From contig ARYC01017080.1 in the NCBI GenBank assembly GCA_000711775.1, positions 1 through 64,000 on the forward strand: DNA of 64,000 nucleotides. The letters run 5' to 3'. Positions within the stretch are counted from its first letter, which is position 1. Each line of letters opens with the position of its first letter. The position numbers were made by a program, and so were the translations under genes. Positions 36,110 to 47,661 of the stretch are shown piece after piece. Under the pieces are notes generated by a model. The model was not told where the DNA came from. It worked only from the letters and a program-made list of their open reading frames with translations, and did not search any database. The DNA is from Oxytricha trifallax (lineage: Eukaryota; Ciliophora; Spirotrichea; Sporadotrichida; Oxytrichidae).

Positions 36110-37610
36110 TTTTCTTGTCTTTGTTAAACCTCTTGAATCTTGCTCTCTTATGTGGTTCAAGCATGTCTTCTAATGATTGCCTAGGATAATAACGGGCTCT
36201 TAAAATTATCATCACTACTAAATTTTTTAACTTCTCCGCATACATCATCTTACTTTATATGCTTCTAAGCTGAACTTATTGATTATTTTTCATGCCTAGT
36301 GCCAAAGTAATACATGCTTTCCATATATCTATCTAAAATAATAGCAGCAACTGCCATACATCCCATTAAACAGATCTATGAGTCCATTTTCTCTAATCGT
36401 AAAGTAAACAGGTTTCCCAAGAGCCTTTGCTAATGTTATATTCTCCTACCTTAAGGCTGTATTAAATCGATAACAACTACTTCTATAGGGCAGAGGTTCA
36501 ACATAAAATTTTCAGGCTTTAAAACACCCTTAATCATTTCTGATAGTATATCATTCAAGTCGTCTGGGAATCTGTTATGAATAGATAGTCTCTCAGAGTC
36601 ATTTCATATTTCTTGAGCCTTAGTGCGATGAACCCGAAACTTAATATGACACCATCTAACTTAAGTAAATTCTTACAATTTCTTTTCTTAGCCTCTTTCA
36701 GTACTATATATTCGTTCGCAAATTTATTTTAGTACTGTTCTTTCTTAATTAGATTATTAAATGGATATGCCTTAGATGCGAACTCCTCAATCACTTTAAG
36801 TTTTGTCTTGATATGCATGCTAATATGCAAATAATTTTCGATACTGCTGGTAAGATCAACTGAATTTAGTGCAGGAATATGCATAGCTCTCTCTTAGAAA
36901 CATGCTAAGAAGGTATTGCTTGCTGGTTGACTCATAGATTTAAATCAATTCTGTTTCTTTAGTCTCTCCTGCTGCTATCTTTATGACTCAAGAGTATTAA
37001 ATTTTCTTTTTGCTGGAATTAGCTTTTAGGTTTCTACATCCTGTATTAAAAATTCACTCAAATGATGCTTTTGCATTTGATTCTTTACTTTTGCTGAGAA
37101 AATGTAACTTCATTCAAGTTGTACATTAGTACCATCCATAAATTTTATCATTCTTGAAATAGATCTTGGATTTGTCATAGTGTATTTCTTTGATGTGTCT
37201 CTTTAAGCTCTAATCTGTAGAAAAATAATTTTAGCAATCTTAGCATTAGAATGCATTAAACTTTTCCAGTGATTGCGGTGCTTTTATCTCCTAAAAATCT
37301 TAAATTAGTGTTTAGACTCCCATCTCTACAATCTCTTTCTTTTTTTAAACCTCATTTTTAAAGACTTCTGCTTCAAACTCAAGGGCTCTTAGCTCAACAT
37401 TCCTCTCAACATATATAATTTCTTGCTTTTTAGTGGTGCCAAAGTTAAGCTATGATTATTCTGCTCCAAGAGAAACTCATTTCCGATTTAAGTTAGCCGC
37501 TATATTTAAATTTATATTATTAAGCTTTAATAACCACTCTAGTTATAGAAATTATGTATAGTAGTTAGCACTGCAGCAATAATGGTTGATTTAGAGGTGG
37601 AAGAGTTCAT
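36110..37610 (-). pseudogene. TBE zinc-finger/kinase gene, copy 2
   Basis: Starts at ATG 37610 (MNSSTSKSTIIAAVLTT). After frame changes it reads YIFSAKVKNQMQKHHLSEFL, which lines up with the finger region of copy 1 but lacks the paired cysteines. It then gives a kinase N-lobe-like part (EEFASKAYPFNNLIKKEQYQ ... YIVLKEAKKRNCKNLLKLDG) and LKPENFML with VVVIDL, where copy 1 has LRDLKPENIML and IIDFN. The catalytic Asp of HRD is gone. Multiple frameshifts. Confidence 0.8.
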
Positions 37611-37965
37611 ATTTATACTTAGTTTATAAATATAACTTTCTAATTTCATGCTTAATATTTTTAATTTTGGTACCAACTTATAAAAAATTCAGGTTGGTAC
37701 TTGTACCAATTAAGTTTTGAACCATTTTGGAACTTTTTCATATAAACCTCATTAGTTTAAAAAAAAGATACTAATTAAGTTTTGGTACAATTAAAATTTA
37801 ACGAATTTAGTACCAGTACTAATTAAATTTAAACAATTTTAGTACTAATTTCATGGAACTAAATTGATAAAAATGGAGTTCAATCTCTGAAGTTTGTTCC
37901 ACCTTCTGCCAACTTTCTCAACGTATCCTTACTAGGTTGACCTCCTATAAGATGCCCTTATTTAA
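37611..37965. other. Non-coding centre of TBE copy 2 (left part)
   Basis: Repeats of a GGTACCAATTAAGTTT-like motif at 37670-37870, in the position of the degenerate repeats of copy 1. The block AGGTTGACCTCC near 37936 is shared with copy 1. Confidence 0.6.
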
Positions 37966-38489
37966 TATCGATAAAAAACTTTTAAAAAAGTAAAATTGAG
38001 AAACTTTAATACAGATTTAAGACTATTTATAAATAACAGCTCTGAATTTGGTAATTTGTAAAATGTAATTATTGTGATAAAAAAATAAATTAATTTCTTT
38101 GTTGCATAAATATGCAATCGATAACATTCAGCAATCTAAATAAGCACTTACCAAGAACAAATATATTTTGAAATTTATATCTTCACTAATAATGATTTCA
38201 ATGCACCTACCTACAAGCCACAATTATTTTTAAAGAAGTACTCAAAGGTTATCTGATATTCTATGACAGTTTAATATGTCAGTAAATAATACCTTGATAT
38301 TTATAACATTATTAAAATGCTTTCCCCCCTTAAATTTTCAAGCATAATAATGAAAATATAATAGGGTATTTTCCACTCTTAATGTCTCATTGTCTGGATC
38401 AATTAAAATAGAGGAATATGTTATCAACAGGAGAACTACCCCTCAGATAGGTCTGTAAATATACGAAACAATGGCTGAGGCTAAGAAAT

Positions 38490-38840
38490 ACACTCACTGT
38501 GAAGCTTCAGTAATAATCGTGATTGACCCTCTAAAGACATGAGTAATCATCATGATTGATGAATTTGTTGGAGGAGTAGAAGAGAGAGTTCCTAAATGAT
38601 GATTAAATAGCAATAGCAGAAATCTTTAAAACTACACGTTTCTCGCTGGTCAATATTCACTTTTGTAGTAGAATGGGAAATTTTGGGTCTAAAGGATTAG
38701 AGGTATTTTGTCGAACTGTATCTCTGTTGTCAATAATACAGATAAGTTAGATGGAGTATGACCATTTTTAAGTGAAACAACAGAAGTGAAGACGTCTGCC
38801 TTTTAGCTATCGTCATTATATAGTGAAAATGTTTATATTA
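38490..38840 (-). CDS. Possible cargo ORF of the nested element
   Basis: The minus strand in code 6 reads ADVFTSVVSLKNGHTPSNLS, IQFDKIPLILQTQNFPFYYK, then SEY, a TGA, PARNV, and in the same frame HHLGTLSSTPPTNSSIMMIT to a TGA at about 38500. Protein-like over 115 codons apart from the single TGA. No start is visible and no family is recognised. Confidence 0.33.
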
Positions 38841-38892
38841 CATGAAGAGTATTACATTCTCATTTAAAAACCAGTATGTTAAATTTAATAAT

Positions 38893-39313
38893 ACTATTGT
38901 AGAAATACATTTGAATTTGGAAAATTAAATATAATTAAATTAATAATAAATCAAATTCGTGGCAGTTAAAGTTGGCCAATTTGAACGATCTAGGGCTCAT
39001 TCGATAGAGAATTCAAAATTAGCTGGACTTTACTATTGGCGGTACTATTTTATCGCATCCCCAGAGCGAGATAACTTCACTTTAATTAAACTTATCTAAA
39101 TTCATTAAATTATACCCTCACATTAAAGTGAAGTTATCTCGCTCTGGGGATGCGATAAAATAGTACCGCCAATAGTAAAGTCCAGCTAATTTTGAATTCT
39201 CTATCGAATGAGCCCTAGATCGTTCAAATTGGCCAACTTTAACTGCCACAAATTTGATTTATTATTAATTTAATTATATTTAATTTTCCAAATTCAAATG
39301 TATTTCTACAATA
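38893..39313. repeat. Hairpin inside the nested element
   Basis: Arms of about 195 bp, nearly identical inverted copies, with a ~30-bp AT loop near 39100. The inner arm tips hold GTACCGCCAATAG and AGCGAGATAACTTCAC-type blocks that are echoed in the hairpin at 58.1-58.4 kb (GCGATACCCAC, GAAGTGATA). Confidence 0.85.
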
Positions 39314-39482
39314 ATCTACTAATCAAATTCAGGACTGTTATTTAAATAGTCTTAAATCTGTATTAAAGTTTCTCAATTTTACCTTTTTTTAAAGTATTTT
39401 ATCGATACTAAGATTTTTAACAGTAGAATCCAGAACTCTATTTATTAAAATTTGAAATTCAATAAGAAGAGTAGGAACAAGG

Positions 39483-40243
39483 ATGGAGTCAATAAGTACT
39501 GTAATGAAGAGGGTTAAAGCTTAAGAAATGATATCAATCTTTATCGATACCTGACTCAACATGGTAAGCATGTAACATATACTTAATCATATGCTATAGT
39601 GGAATTGTTCCATCAAACGATGGAAGGTACCAAAATATCATTCTTAAAAGCAAAATTTTGTGATGAGAATAAAGCCTTCAAAAACAATTAAATTAGTTGA
39701 TAGATATACCAAAATACCCAGAGATTTCAGTCACTAATCTCTACGAGGATGCAATGAAAGATTAAGAGTTGGTAGATTATCTTCCTACCAAGAAGTAACT
39801 ATCTAATAAGCTTCCAGTATGGAGTATCTTCTTTGGTGTTCTTGGCACTTTAGGAGAGAGTTATCTCAGAGAGATCATTGAAGAAGCTCATAAGAAACGT
39901 TACTCTATTTCTCCAGAAGATTAAAAGAAGCAAGGCATACTTATAAGCGAAGCTTGGCTTGAAGAATTAAAGAAGCATCCTTATCTTTCTAATAATTTTT
40001 TATTCATAACTTTGTAGGGAAACTTGGAACAGGAATATTTCTAATGAAATAACATGCAAAGGTCCATCGAGAGAGAAAGTCATAGACTATTCATGAAGTG
40101 AGCAAGAGACTTTATAAGAGCCGGATGAAATGAACTTGTATGCAGGAGCTGGAACTAAAAAAAGAAATATGGGCCCAAGCAAGCCATAAGAAGAGGATAA
40201 GAAAGAGAAGCCACACCCATTTATGGGGCAATTTAATATGTGA
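39483..40243 (+). pseudogene. TBE 22-kDa-type gene, copy 2
   Basis: Begins at ATG 39483 (ME...VMKRV, compare MEYMNDIMKRI of copy 1) and ends QFNM, TGA (40241-40243). Conserved blocks are YLPTKKQLSNKLPVWSIFFG, KKRYSISPEDQKKQGILISE and GPSKPQEEDKKEKPHPFMGQ. At least three frame changes separate them, near 39530, 39695 and 40040. Function unknown; used here to date the decay of copy 2. Confidence 0.85.
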
Positions 40244-40329
40244 ATAAAGAAATTTGTTTAAATCTAAAACTTATTTATATAAATTCATTCTTCTCTCTCT
40301 CACACAAATTTTTGTCTTATATAAGCTCA

Positions 40330-41267
40330 CTCTCTTACAGCTACTTTGAATAAAGTCTACTGTATCGATGGGCAAGTCAAGCATTAGATGATATAGCAAC
40401 AGCTTCTTGTAATGAGTCTTGATTTAAATCTAGTAAAATTATTTTTCATTAAAATAAGTCTATATGAAAAGTTTTAAACAGGAGATATGTATATGTCTTC
40501 ATAAACTTTCTTAGACTCCTTAGTCTTATGAACTGATAGGTTATCAATATACAGGATAATCTCTTAATCGTTGTATTTATCTCTTACCTTATGAAGGAAC
40601 TCTATATACAACTCTTGCTTAATAGAGCTAGGGTGAATGACATAACTCTCCAAGCCTTAATCTTCACTTATTCCAGCTAAAATTGCATGAGTGACTACCT
40701 TCACCTTTTAGTCATACACTTCTATGTTATCATACTTTTTGTACCATGACTTATTTATAAAGGTGTTAAAGGTAAACACTGCTTCATCTACATGTATAAA
40801 CTTGATGTTATTATAAATAGTCCTCTGCATTTAATCATATATATAGTTTTATTATTACTATAAAATGACACTTTAAAATCAATCACTCTCTTCACACTGT
40901 TGACAGTATTGAAAGTAATACCATTTCGTCTATAAATGTTGACTATAGTCAAAGGAAACAAAAGCATGTCAGGAAACTTGCGATGAAACATCACAGCTCG
41001 CTATTCTAATGGAAAGTGTGCCCAATACTTTAAAGTCTTCGAGGCAGGATGCTTTAAAGTGCCTGAGTTATAATGCTCAATAGTTAACAAGGAATTATAC
41101 CTAACTCTTTAGGCACTCTTGTGTAAAAGCTTTGCTATAGCTGTATAATTCATTACTGGTTTGACTAAGTCTGAATTAATACTTGTACCATATCAAAGCT
41201 TAAACAGTAAATCTAAATATTTCTCATCATATACAGACCCTAAATTTCGCTAATTTCTATTTCTCAT
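40330..41267 (-). pseudogene. TBE transposase, copy 2, inactive
   Basis: Starts at ATG 41267 (MRNRN...) and meets an in-frame TGA at 41193-41195, early in the frame. A further frame change lies near 40810. The first two catalytic motifs survive (FIHVDEAVFTFNTF and ILYIDNLSVHKTK), but the segment that should hold NGIELYW with the catalytic Glu is replaced by unrelated sequence (YISPVQNFSYRLILM), apparently by a deletion. It cannot supply transposase activity. Confidence 0.88.
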
Positions 41268-41884
41268 TTTGCAAATTGGCCTAATTTCTCTACTAACCCC
41301 AATAAGACCCCAACTATACCCAACAAATCATAGCACCTATAAACCTTGCTAAGGGGTTTTGAGGTTTTGATTTTATCCTTGGTATTTGATAGCTTGTATT
41401 TGAGTCATTATTGTTAGATATTAATTATCAAATAATGCTATTTTGGTTTTGACATTCTTATTTTCTATATTCAAAATTTAATTCTTTAGTAAAACTTGCT
41501 TTTACAGTATCTCTTATTAATAAAACTTAAGATCATACTAGAATTGTTCCTAAATTTATATAAATTACTAATCTTTTCTTATTCTTCTTTATTTATGATT
41601 AAATGAGTAGTTTCTACTTATATTGTATTTTCAATTTTCAATTGTAGTTACACAAATGAGTATTATGGATCAGGATTTCATCTGAGGTATCCTTATTTGG
41701 ATCTTTTCTCCTAGTATTAAGATGGAAATAATTTTACTGATACCACCTTTAGTAATAAAATTAAAGGAGAATGAGTCATTTTGCGTTGACCCATTTATTT
41801 TTTATTAATATCATATAAATATTCATTTATGAGCATTCATAATTTATAATAAGTAATATATTAATTAATTTTCAAACTTAATAT

Positions 41885-42115
41885 AGTAATAAGTATTCGT
41901 ATTGATCAGACGCAGGGGGAGGTGTACCACTCACATATAATGAAAGTTACAAAAAACATATCTTTTTTCTTTTATTGGTCCAACCTGCCTACCTGGTAAG
42001 ACCACAGGTGCAGCTGGAATGGTGCTTCGCAATACCGCAGACAGAGGGGACTTAAATGATGAAAATGACGATGACGACGAAGATGACAATGTAGATGAGG
42101 TAGAATAGAATTAAT
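41885..42115 (+). CDS. LPGKTTGATR-family copy, 3' part
   Basis: Reads LNIVISIRIDQTQGEVYHS, then the conserved GAAAGTTACAAAAAACATATC stretch in the intron position, though no clean GT donor or AG acceptor is left, then GPTCLPGKTTGAAGMVLRNT and the acidic tail DENDDDDEDDNVDEVEQNQ. The exact conservation of SIRIDQTQ and PGKTTGA against looser nucleotide similarity shows this was once coding. It lies 0.5 kb downstream of TBE copy 2. The missing splice signals suggest decay. Confidence 0.5.
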
Positions 42116-42439
42116 CAGAAAGATTTCCATTATTAATTTTGATAATAAGTTTTAATATTAATGCAATTAGATTAAATAATAATTAAAGTTTTCGTATTAT
42201 AAATTATAATTCTTATTGATTATGCTTTAACACTTTTTTCAAACACCATTTTTTCGTAAATAATCTAAGCTAATTCTGATGATCTCTCACCAACAGATTA
42301 TTCTAGTCCTTTATCTAGTATGCTTCTTAAGCTTATGATTATCCTTAAATTTCATTTAAGTTCCTTTTCCATTTATTAATTTTCTTACATTGACTTTAAT
42401 TCATTTGGTTGAAACTTAAGAGAGTCTTTATACTTTAGA

Positions 42440-43190
42440 AAAAAAAGCTTTTTGTACTTCAACATCATAATTTTATGAAATCAATTGCCTACGATGATAT
42501 TTATTTCATGCTTAAACTTGCCAAGGACTTGTATGACTGATGTCTATTGTTTACTGCTTTGACTTGTTTGATAATAGCCATTGAACCTGTTACTAGAAGG
42601 TTGAAGCTTATTGGTTGACTGATAATATCTTCAATCTGCCTTTCCTATGTCGAATATAGCGACAAATTAACTATATTCTGGGTGATCTTTTTCTAATTTA
42701 TATTAAAAAACTTTTTATTTTTAGTTTTCTAATTCTTAATCATATTTAATTTTGAACTTATTGTGGCAATTTCAAATTCTGAATTTGCTATGCCTGTGAT
42801 AATCTTTTTAATTCCTTTATTTTTAAAGAATTACTTAATAATTAGTAAATCTCTGCTAATAAAAACCCTTTTTAGTAGTGGAGTGTTCCTTTAATAATTA
42901 ATTAAATCTTTAATAGATGAATAGAGTAAAAACAAGCAAGCATCAAGGCTGCATCCACTCCTCAATGTCTCTCAGATTTTCCTGAATGTGGATTCATAAA
43001 GAACAACATTGAGTATAAATTCTCATTTATTTAAGAGAGTTGATCTTATAATCTATTCTTCTATAGAATTCCAAAACATCCTTCTATAATGATTTAGCTA
43101 AAGATTTTCCAATTAGTATGTGTTCTGTTTAAGTCTTAGTTTCTTAGGTTGTAAGCAGATGTTTCCTTCAATGGAAATAATTTTCTTCAA
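42440..43190 (-). CDS. Candidate coding segments, unknown protein
   Basis: Two minus-strand blocks: 43190-42860 reads LKETSAYNLRNQDLNRTHTN, LQKNRLQDQLSQINENLYSM, FFMNPHSGKSERH, TGA, and in frame GVDAALMLACFYS; 42680-42440 reads EKDHPEYSQFVAIFDIGKAD, then after a frame change ERQIEDIISQPISFNLLVTG and a TGA. Plausible MDS of one gene with unresolved gaps. Not recognised. Confidence 0.3.
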
Positions 43191-43379
43191 CAATCATGAT
43201 TAATATTAATATCAAGTTCTTTTTTACATCTTTCATATTTTATATCGTCATTCTTATTAAAATTATTTAACTTAAATATATCATTACTAAAAATAAATAG
43301 ATATTTATTTTATATTTCCTTAGATTGATGATAAATGATTTAAAATCAAATAAATTTTAACATATCACTGTTTAATAAA

Positions 43380-43995
43380 AAAATCAAACCATCAATCTTA
43401 GTCGTGACGTAGACGTATCTGAGAGAGTTGACGTGGCAATTCCGTGACGGGGCAGTCATAAAGAAGAAAACTCCGAAAAAACCATTCTCGCTATTACCTA
43501 GTCTGCTCCCAAAATCAAGATGTCGCCACAGTTTGTACCTGGGGACAGAGCTTGTAGAATTCAACCAGACTGACAGAATATGGAGAAAAACGCTTACCGG
43601 TCCAACCGCTGCTGGGAAACGTAATCCCTGTCCTTTAGCTGTGGTAGCTTCAGCACCCTAACCGGTGTGGGAGAAAAATCATTATCGTTGGCTTCAATGG
43701 TTTTCGTCTTCTCACTTTCAAACGCAGAGCGTACCTTCATCCTGCTCCCTATCACCTAGGAAATTGAACTCAAGCCAGGTAACTCATCTAATGCAGGGAA
43801 ATCTTAGGATCCAGCTCACTAGAAGAGTGAACGCTGACAGATTGAACCCCGCCGACTGGTCCCTCATGCGTTGCGCCCAGCAACCCCCTACCTGCCCTCG
43901 ATAGTCTATCAGAAAGTCCCAAGTGGTTAGTACCACCTAGCAATTAACTTTCTAATTTAATTATTTGAATTTCCTTAGATTTTATTTATTAAATT
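43380..43995. other. GC-rich island, coding on unknown strand
   Basis: About 580 bp near 50% GC in a ~25% GC setting, with sharp edges. In code 6 the plus strand is open for about 200 codons (RDGAVIKKKTPKKPFSLLPS ... NPADWSLMRCAQQPPTCP). The minus strand has shorter but more protein-like blocks (MKVRSAFESEKTKTIEANDN, then DFSPTPVRVLKLPQLKDRDY; RYKLWRHLDFGSRLGNSENG). I recognise neither. It could be a well-conserved MDS cluster, a foreign insert, or an assembly artefact. Confidence 0.4.
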
Positions 43996-44035
43996 GATTT
44001 AGATAATAAGAAATATATAATCAGAAGTTAACTTT

Positions 44036-44775
44036 TAAAGTAATAATAATAATCAGACCAATTTGAGGTCTCTGGGACCCTTGATCTTATATATGTGGTA
44101 ACATTTAAGGGTCAAGCCCTATTCTTGTGAAAATTTTTCATATCTATCTTTTACTGAGTTTGTTCCACCTTTACTTCTTTATTGTCATTTCTTTCTAAAG
44201 TTTCCTCCATTTCTTCCTCTTTTTTTTAAGTTTAAGATCTGGATGTTGTCTTTATGTTCATTGAATTTGATGTCAAAGTTTTTGAAATTATTATAAACTT
44301 TTTGTTGTTTTTGTCTGATTTAGTCTTTCATTCTTGTTGTTATCATTTGGATAAGGTCTGATTTAATAAAGTATGCGTGATTTTGGAGGCATTTTATATG
44401 TAAATCGACTTTATTTAAATGATCGTACTAATCTGAAGAGATGGTGATGCAAGCCATATCAATAGCTTCTGATGTTTTTTAATAGACAAAAATTAAATAG
44501 TTTTATTCGGTCTTATGTTCCCTTTGTTGTGTCGCCCATAGAGCAAGATTCTGTTTTATGAAAGCAAGCAGTATGTCATCATCCATAATGACCTTATTTT
44601 TAAGCAGATTTAAACTGAATCTTTTGTAAAATCCGATGATGGCTTTTGCGATATAATCTTGATTGGTCTGTATATAGTAAAGTCTATCGTGTGCAGTTAA
44701 ACTGTAATACAAGATTCTCTGGTTTCGAATCTGTTTTGAAGTTAGGCTCTCGATCTACTTTCCGCTGAGAAGGTG
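44036..44775 (-). mobile_element. LINE-like element, 5'-truncated copy 1
   Basis: The minus strand carries a reading frame followed by a short 3' untranslated part and ends in a (TAA)n tail (44041-44053 on the plus strand). Gene content and end match the copy at 55.0-56.7 kb. A simple-repeat tail at one end, no terminal inverted repeats and an abrupt other end fit a non-LTR retrotransposon fragment. No reverse transcriptase is present in the window, so the assignment is by structure only. Confidence 0.55.
44185..44770 (-). CDS. LINE-like element protein (ORF1-like?), copy 1
   Basis: An open code-6 frame of about 190 codons ending at TGA 44185-44187. It reads LLSGKQIESLTSKQIRNQRI ... ITISSDQYDHLNKVDLHIKC, LQNHAYFIKSDLIQMITTRM, KDNIQILNLKKRGRNGGNF. 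The second copy has RIHLKCLQKHAYFIKTDIIQ and GDNIQILNSKKHSKKR at the same places, so selection on protein is evident although DNA has diverged. The basic C-terminus suggests nucleic-acid binding, as in ORF1 proteins (inference). Confidence 0.6.
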
Positions 44776-46690
44776 TTGGATCTTACTTATTAATCTTATT
44801 AATTAATATAATGATTATTGATTTATTTATTAAGTTTTAATTAGGATCCATTATAAATATTAAGCATTAATTAATTATTAAAGTTTCCTATTTAGTACTA
44901 ATTTTAATTGGTGAAGTATTTGACGTCATTGTTAAAACATGTGTTTTAACGTGAATCTTATTTAACACTAGGGAACTTTTAAAGTAATGAGTTTGTTAGA
45001 TATAGACTATTAAGTATTTTTACATGTCTAATTTTAAAAAACGAATTCTATAGCATAAAAAATGAATAAATACATAAAAAAGCTTCAGTTCATATATTTT
45101 TATTTTAAAATATTGTAATAATATAAATAATTAATATTTGACATTAGGAAAGTAAAATTATTTTATCATATTTAATATTTTATTATGTTATATGATTTTG
45201 TTTATTTAGAGAAATCTTGATTTCTGTTTCTTCAAAAGTTTTTAAATGGCCCTTTAAATATTATAAATAAACAGCGATATAGCAGTTCATGTATAATTTG
45301 TCAAAAGCTTTTTAAATTATGAAATTCTTTCTGTTTTAACTTGATGCGCCATTTTATCCTGACTATTTTTACATTCATATAATTATTAACGAATTAACCA
45401 ATATAAATAATTTTAATATTTATCTCACAAATAATTTATTATCAATGCTATATTAGATTTAAATTGGTTCTATTGTTGAGATTCTATTTATTTTACTTCA
45501 TGTAAGCTATATAGTTTTTTTTTTATGTCAAAGCTCATTAACAAATATACTCTCACAATTCCTCTTCAAGCTAGTATATTTATAAATCAAAATTTTAAAA
45601 TAAGTTTTTTAATTAAAAATATTTAAATTTATTGAATTAAATAAAATTAATCAATAATTAAAACAATAAGTTGATATATAGAGAGTATATATTCATAAAA
45701 TTGTGGCTGCATTTATCTATTCATCTAATAATTTTAGCATAATTATCTCAATTTTAGAGTTTTTCTTAATCTTTGAGCTCCTTTTTCGATTATCTTATCC
45801 AAGATTTATTGTTGCACTTCCAATTCAGATACTCTTATATGTTATTTTATTTACACATTTTTATTTTATTATATAGATCCTTTAAATTCTGTGTATTTAA
45901 TTTATATTAACAGCTATAATATTTCGAATAAATATGTTAAAATTTTGACTTTTATTTATAAACATATAAGTGATAATGAAAATAATTATAATTTATTTTT
46001 GTGCTTGCATTATATTAAATAAACAGACATAAGTTGATTTTATTTAAAGCATTATATTTAGAATAAATTTTGTTTAAAGCATCCATAACTTTCAAATTGT
46101 GATCTCTATACAAACTATAATTTGTATATCATTAAAAACCTAGAAGAAACTAATAATTCTTTCTTGTATTTGATATAACTAAGTATCATTAAAAATACTA
46201 AATTTTACAATTATTGAATTGTAAATGTTTTATTTCATTAATTATTACATTTATATATAATAACTTTTGTGGAAAGTGGATTGTTAATCCTCTGATCTAG
46301 CTTAGCTATTCAAAATTGTAACAAATAAGTTTGTCACATATAAATATTTATTACTATTTTATAGAAAAACAAACTGGAAATCAAATAAAAATATAATCTT
46401 TTTACTTCATTAATTTATATTTTGCTGAAGATTGTGTCCTATTACTAAAAATAAACGGGATTTACTTTCATTACATAACTTTATTAACATTTTGATGTTT
46501 TCATATATACTACACCAGTTGATTTTAAACTGCTTTTTCGACTAAATCCATTGCTCTCTGTTTTATAATAATTTTATTTCTTAAAAAACTGCTTTATATT
46601 ATCTTAATAATAATTTATTCATTTTGAATATAAATGATAAAAGTGGCAAGAATTATTTGTAAATTAAAATTCTTAAAATTTATATATAAG
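44776..46690. other. AT-rich tract, no gene seen
   Basis: Nearly 2 kb of AT-rich sequence without recognisable coding, repeat ends or RNA genes. Confidence 0.45.
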
Positions 46691-46699
46691 AAAATCTAC

Positions 46700-47085
46700 A
46701 CTGCTAGGTATATGGTATGATAAGACAGAATAGAAGATTGATACTAACACAGAAATGTATGAAGCAATAAATTTAACGAATTTGAAGCAGTTTTAGTTTG
46801 GTAAATGTTTAAAAAATTATCTAGCAAGATAGAAACAAATTTATTAGCTTACTTAGCCAGAAAATTGTCGAGTAATGACTCCCCTGAGTGCTAACTACTG
46901 TGAATTAAAACTACAATGTGGAAGTCTTCCAATTATTTGGATAAATGTCCAGAGATATTACATGCTGTTCAATTACGATTTGGCCATACATAAAAGGATA
47001 TTGGTGAATAAGGACTTGAATTAAGAGAGGAGAAAATTGATAAGAAAAAATATAAAGAGATGCACAATAATTAATCATTTATGAA
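46700..47085 (+). CDS. Candidate coding segment, unknown protein
   Basis: The plus-strand code-6 frame is open about 125 codons: KIDTNTEMYEAINLTNLKQF, LTQPENCRVMTPLSANYCEL, KLQCGSLPIIWINVQRYYML, NKDLNQERRK, then a TGA. Higher GC than the flanks and protein-like throughout. Neither end is clear. Not recognised. Confidence 0.35.
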
Positions 47086-47149
47086 AAATAATACTATAAA
47101 TATGTATTTTGATTAACTTAAATAGAAATTTAAAAATAGAATAACTTTA

Positions 47150-47655
47150 TCATCTTTCCTGCATGAATTAAGTTTACTTATTTTCTATTTTTGCTCTTTG
47201 CTGAAGCCTTGTCCTTTCCCCATCATGACTCTGAAGTACTGCAGAAAGAGTATTAAAATAAAATAAGATAAAAGTATAATTTTTATCGATAAAGAAGGTT
47301 GTTAAAACAATATTTAAAATCATATAAATATTTTACAATCCTTTATTGTAAAGGTGTCTATAGTATCAATAATTGTTGATCATAAATGCTTATTATCATA
47401 ATAAAGTTAAAGTTATATAGTGCAACATTATTTCATGGTTAATTGAATCCTATATTTAATTTTAGCATTTTAAGTTATAAATAGAAACTTACATTAAAGG
47501 ACACGCTGATAGCTATTACCTCTCGAATCAAAATGTTGCATATAGCCTTGAAGTTCATTATATCTTTCCCGTGTACTCCTCGTCGTCTACATATATAGTT
47601 CGAAATATGGTATAGAATAAGGGAGATGGTGACTGGATTCAAAATATTGCGATTT
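47150..47655 (-). CDS. Candidate gene segments with intron
   Basis: Minus-strand block 47655-47490 reads FESSHHLPYSIPYFELYMQT, RSTRERYNELQGYMQHFDSR, GNSYQRVL and meets a donor GTAAGTTTCT near 47490. A second block at 47260-47150 reads LQSHDGERTRLQQRAKIENK and ends at a TGA. The foldback at 47.66-48.26 kb lies immediately upstream, and a further possible coding block (GVIKTAYSGVISGIQKFCNI) lies beyond it at about 48270-48400, so the foldback may interrupt this gene. Confidence 0.35.
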
Positions 47656-47661
47656 AATCAT

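Larger units (their letters stand above)
37966..39407. mobile_element. Inverted-repeat element nested in TBE copy 2
   Basis: Bounded by ~83-bp inverted repeats (37966-38050 and 39325-39407), starting TATCGATAAAA and nearly identical. It interrupts the non-coding centre of the TBE between two stretches that are continuous in copy 1. Inside are a possible coding block (38490-38840) and a perfect-looking hairpin (38893-39313). The ends resemble those of the kinase element at 15.2-17.2 kb (TATTGATAAAATAC), so the two may be one family carrying different cargo. Confidence 0.75.
35957..41369 (-). mobile_element. TBE transposon, copy 2 (decayed, with nested insertion)
   Basis: Ends are inverted repeats of about 90 bp beginning (A/C)(A/T)AAACC, with a shared stretch GGTATAGTTGGGGTC. 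ATT at 35954-35956 and 41370-41372 is the 3-bp duplication. Gene order is the mirror image of copy 1: kinase gene minus at the left, 22-kDa-type gene plus, transposase minus at the right. Total 5,413 bp; without the nested 1,442-bp element it would be 3,971 bp, the usual TBE size. Its terminal repeats differ from copy 1, suggesting another TBE subfamily. All three genes are broken. Confidence 0.93.
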
